Source: Stomoxys calcitrans (Eukaryota > Arthropoda > Insecta > Diptera > Muscidae). Taken from it: DNA of 64,000 bases. The stretch lies in the NCBI RefSeq assembly GCF_963082655.1, contig NC_081555.1, forward strand, positions 16,231,650 through 16,295,649. The letters run 5' to 3'. Positions 62,198 through 64,000 of the stretch are shown here, piece by piece. A program made the translations under genes and the position numbers. How positions within the stretch are numbered: position 1 is the stretch's first letter; each line of letters opens with the position of its first letter. Under the pieces are notes generated by a model. That model was not told the origin of the DNA. It did not search any database and saw only the letters and a list, made by a program, of their open reading frames with translations.

Positions 62198-62434
62198 TTG
62201 GTTGCCCAAAAAGTAATTGCGGATTTTTCATATAGTCGGCGTTGACAAATTTTTTCACAGCTTGTGACTCTGTAATTGCGTTCTTTCTTCTGGCAGTTAT
62301 CAGCTGCTACTTTTAGCTTGCTTTAGAAAAAAAGTGTAAAAAAAGTATATTTGATTAAAGTTCATTCTAAGTTTTATTAAAAATGCATTTACTTTCTTTT
62401 AAAAAAATCCGCAATTACTTTTTGGGCAAACCAA
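62198..62434 (+). mobile_element. Mariner-type MITE, copy 6
   Basis: Intact TIRs (TTGGTTGCCC and GGGCAAACCAA) with a TA duplication, inserted in a DINE unit remnant that continues to about 62570. Confidence 0.9.
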
Positions 62435-62599
62435 TAAGTTGTATTAGAGCCCTTAACATCCTTGTCACATATAACGGACTAACTTTGAATACAGTCATCT
62501 TTATATTTATCACTCGATTTATGCTCACGGGTCCATATGATTTGTGTAGATATGGATTTAGGTACTATCCTTTATATGGCAAAAAATTGTCAATATTTC

Positions 62600-62987
62600 A
62601 TTCATTTAATGCCAAAGAAAACATTATTTTTGTTATCCCACAAACATGAATTCAATGCAAACTAAAAATGCATTTCCACATGCTGCATTCCAAATCTTAA
62701 TCCCGTTTCAATTATCTCTGTGGTGCAGGGTTTGTTGAAACGAAAATTCTTTCGAAATTAGCACAAATATAAATTGCGAAAATAATCGCATATTTTATTT
62801 CTTTTTTTTCTCTTGTCGAGTAAATTGAAACAAGTGTTGAATGCAAAGCGTGAAGAGAATAATGGCAACTATAGAAACAAAGCAAAAGTTATTGGAATTG
62901 GATGCAATAAGGTCATAAGTCAAAAATTACAAAAAAAAAAAAATAGAAATTGAAAGTTGAAGAATGAAGGATGAAGGATGAGTAAAA
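62600..62987. other. AT-rich stretch without recognised feature
   Basis: No repeat or open frame of interest; an A run lies near 62930-62943. Confidence 0.4.
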
Positions 62988-64000
62988 TAAAAACAAGTAA
63001 AAGCGTGCTAAGTTGGGCCGGGCCGAATCTTATATACCCTCCAGCATGGATCGCATTTGTCGCGTTCTTTTCCTGGCATCTCTTCTTAGGTAAAAAAGGA
63101 TGTAAGAGAAGATTTGCTCTGCTATTAGAGCGATATCAAGATATGGTCCGGTTTGGACCACAATTTGGAGGACCAGCGTTGGAGACCTGTGTAAAATGTC
63201 AGCCAATTCGAATAAGAATTGCGTCCTTTGGGGGCTCAAGAAGTAAAATAGAAAGATCGATTTATATGGGAGCTGCATCAGGCTATAGACCGATTCAGAC
63301 CATAATAAACATGAGAGGATCCGTCGTACAAAAATTCAGGCAAATCGGAAAAAAATTGCGACCTTATATGGCAGCTATACCAGGTTATGGACCGATTTGA
63401 ACCATACTTGGCACAGTTGTTTGATATTATAACAAAACACGTCGTGCAAAATTTCATTCCAATCGGATAAGAATTGTGCCCTCTAGAGGCTCAAGAAGTC
63501 AAGACCCAAGATCGGTTTATATGACAGCTATATTAGGTTATTGCCCGATTTGAACCATACTTGGCACAGTTGTTGGATATCATAACAAAACACGTCGTAC
63601 AAAATTTCATTCCAATCGGATAGGAATTGCGCCCTCTAGAAGCTCAAGAAGTCAAGTCCCCAGATCTGTTTATATGACAGCTATATCAGGTTTTGGACCG
63701 ATTTGAACCATTCTTGGCACAGTTGTTGGATATTATAACAAAACACTTTATGCAAAATTTGAATCAAATCGGACCAGAATTGCGCCCACTAGAGACTCAA
63801 GAAGTCAAGACCCAAAATCGGTTTATATGGCAGCTATATCAAAATGTGGACCGATATGGCTCATTTACAATCCCAACCGACCTGCGAAGTATTTGTGCAA
63901 AATTTGAAGCGGCTAGCTCTACTCCTTCGAAAGTTAGCGTGCTTTCGACAGACAGACGGACGGATAGACGGACGGACAGTCGGACGGACAGACGGACGGA
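62988..64000 (+). mobile_element. DINE/mini-me-like element, cut by the window end
   Basis: Left terminus with GGGCCGGGCC palindrome and 'tatataccctccagcatgg', about five units, then the right module 'gcggctagctctactccttc', 'cgaaagttagcgtgctttcg' and the beginning of a (GACG/GACA)n tract reaching base 64000. Confidence 0.88.

Overview
The window is nuclear DNA of a higher (calyptrate) fly, most likely a muscid such as Stomoxys, Haematobia or Musca. The evidence is short GT-AG introns, Drosophila-type gene families (fibrinogen-related proteins, a DLK-like EGF protein, a Vago-like SVWC protein), and a dense load of DINE-1/mini-me-like elements carrying (GTCY)n microsatellites. The species is an inference. 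There is no prokaryotic operon, CRISPR array or rRNA. The only tRNA-like sequence is in SINE heads.

Real coding sequence is a few percent of the window, in small exons separated by repeats. I assembled six gene models by hand from splice sites and phase. (1) FREP-A, minus, 2801-3084: exons 1-2 of a fibrinogen-related protein whose later exons lie beyond the left edge. (2) FREP-B, minus, 6921-24411: five exons, 270 aa. (3) FREP-C, plus, 12290-13159: four exons, 220 aa, nested inside an intron of FREP-B. (4) FREP-D, minus, 29253-37451: five exons, 274 aa. (5) A DLK/C901-like EGF-repeat protein, minus, 38144-49743: seven coding exons, 550 aa, with a possible distal promoter near 53.6 kb. (6) The first two coding exons of an SVWC protein, plus, 57001-57457, running off the right edge. 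The complete models close in frame, and exon lengths and phases match between paralogues.

The FREP cluster is the main biological feature. The members share a modular architecture: signal exon, 113-116 nt coil exon, 96 nt coil exon, fibrinogen-core exon and C-terminal exon. In the three members whose fibrinogen exons are visible, the fibrinogen domain begins directly at the position of the conserved GGWTVIQ segment. The N-terminal A subdomain is therefore missing. FREP-C has also lost the coil, and FREP-B has a non-canonical GC splice donor and a shortened calcium-loop region.

The rest is repeat. There are about a dozen DINE/mini-me-like elements with internal tandem units of about 152-165 bp. 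A second, GC-rich dispersed family shares the terminal palindrome. Six copies of one mariner-type MITE, a 597-bp fold-back mariner, three tRNA-derived SINEs and five or more decayed non-LTR retrotransposon fragments are also present. Satellites include a 1.25-kb TCCG/TCCT microsatellite, an 18/19-bp two-state satellite in an EGF-gene intron, a 156-bp chimeric satellite built from LINE and mini-me sequence, and two 31-bp satellite arrays with an inverted-repeat structure at the start of the second array. A 281-bp tandem duplication lies upstream of the SVWC gene.
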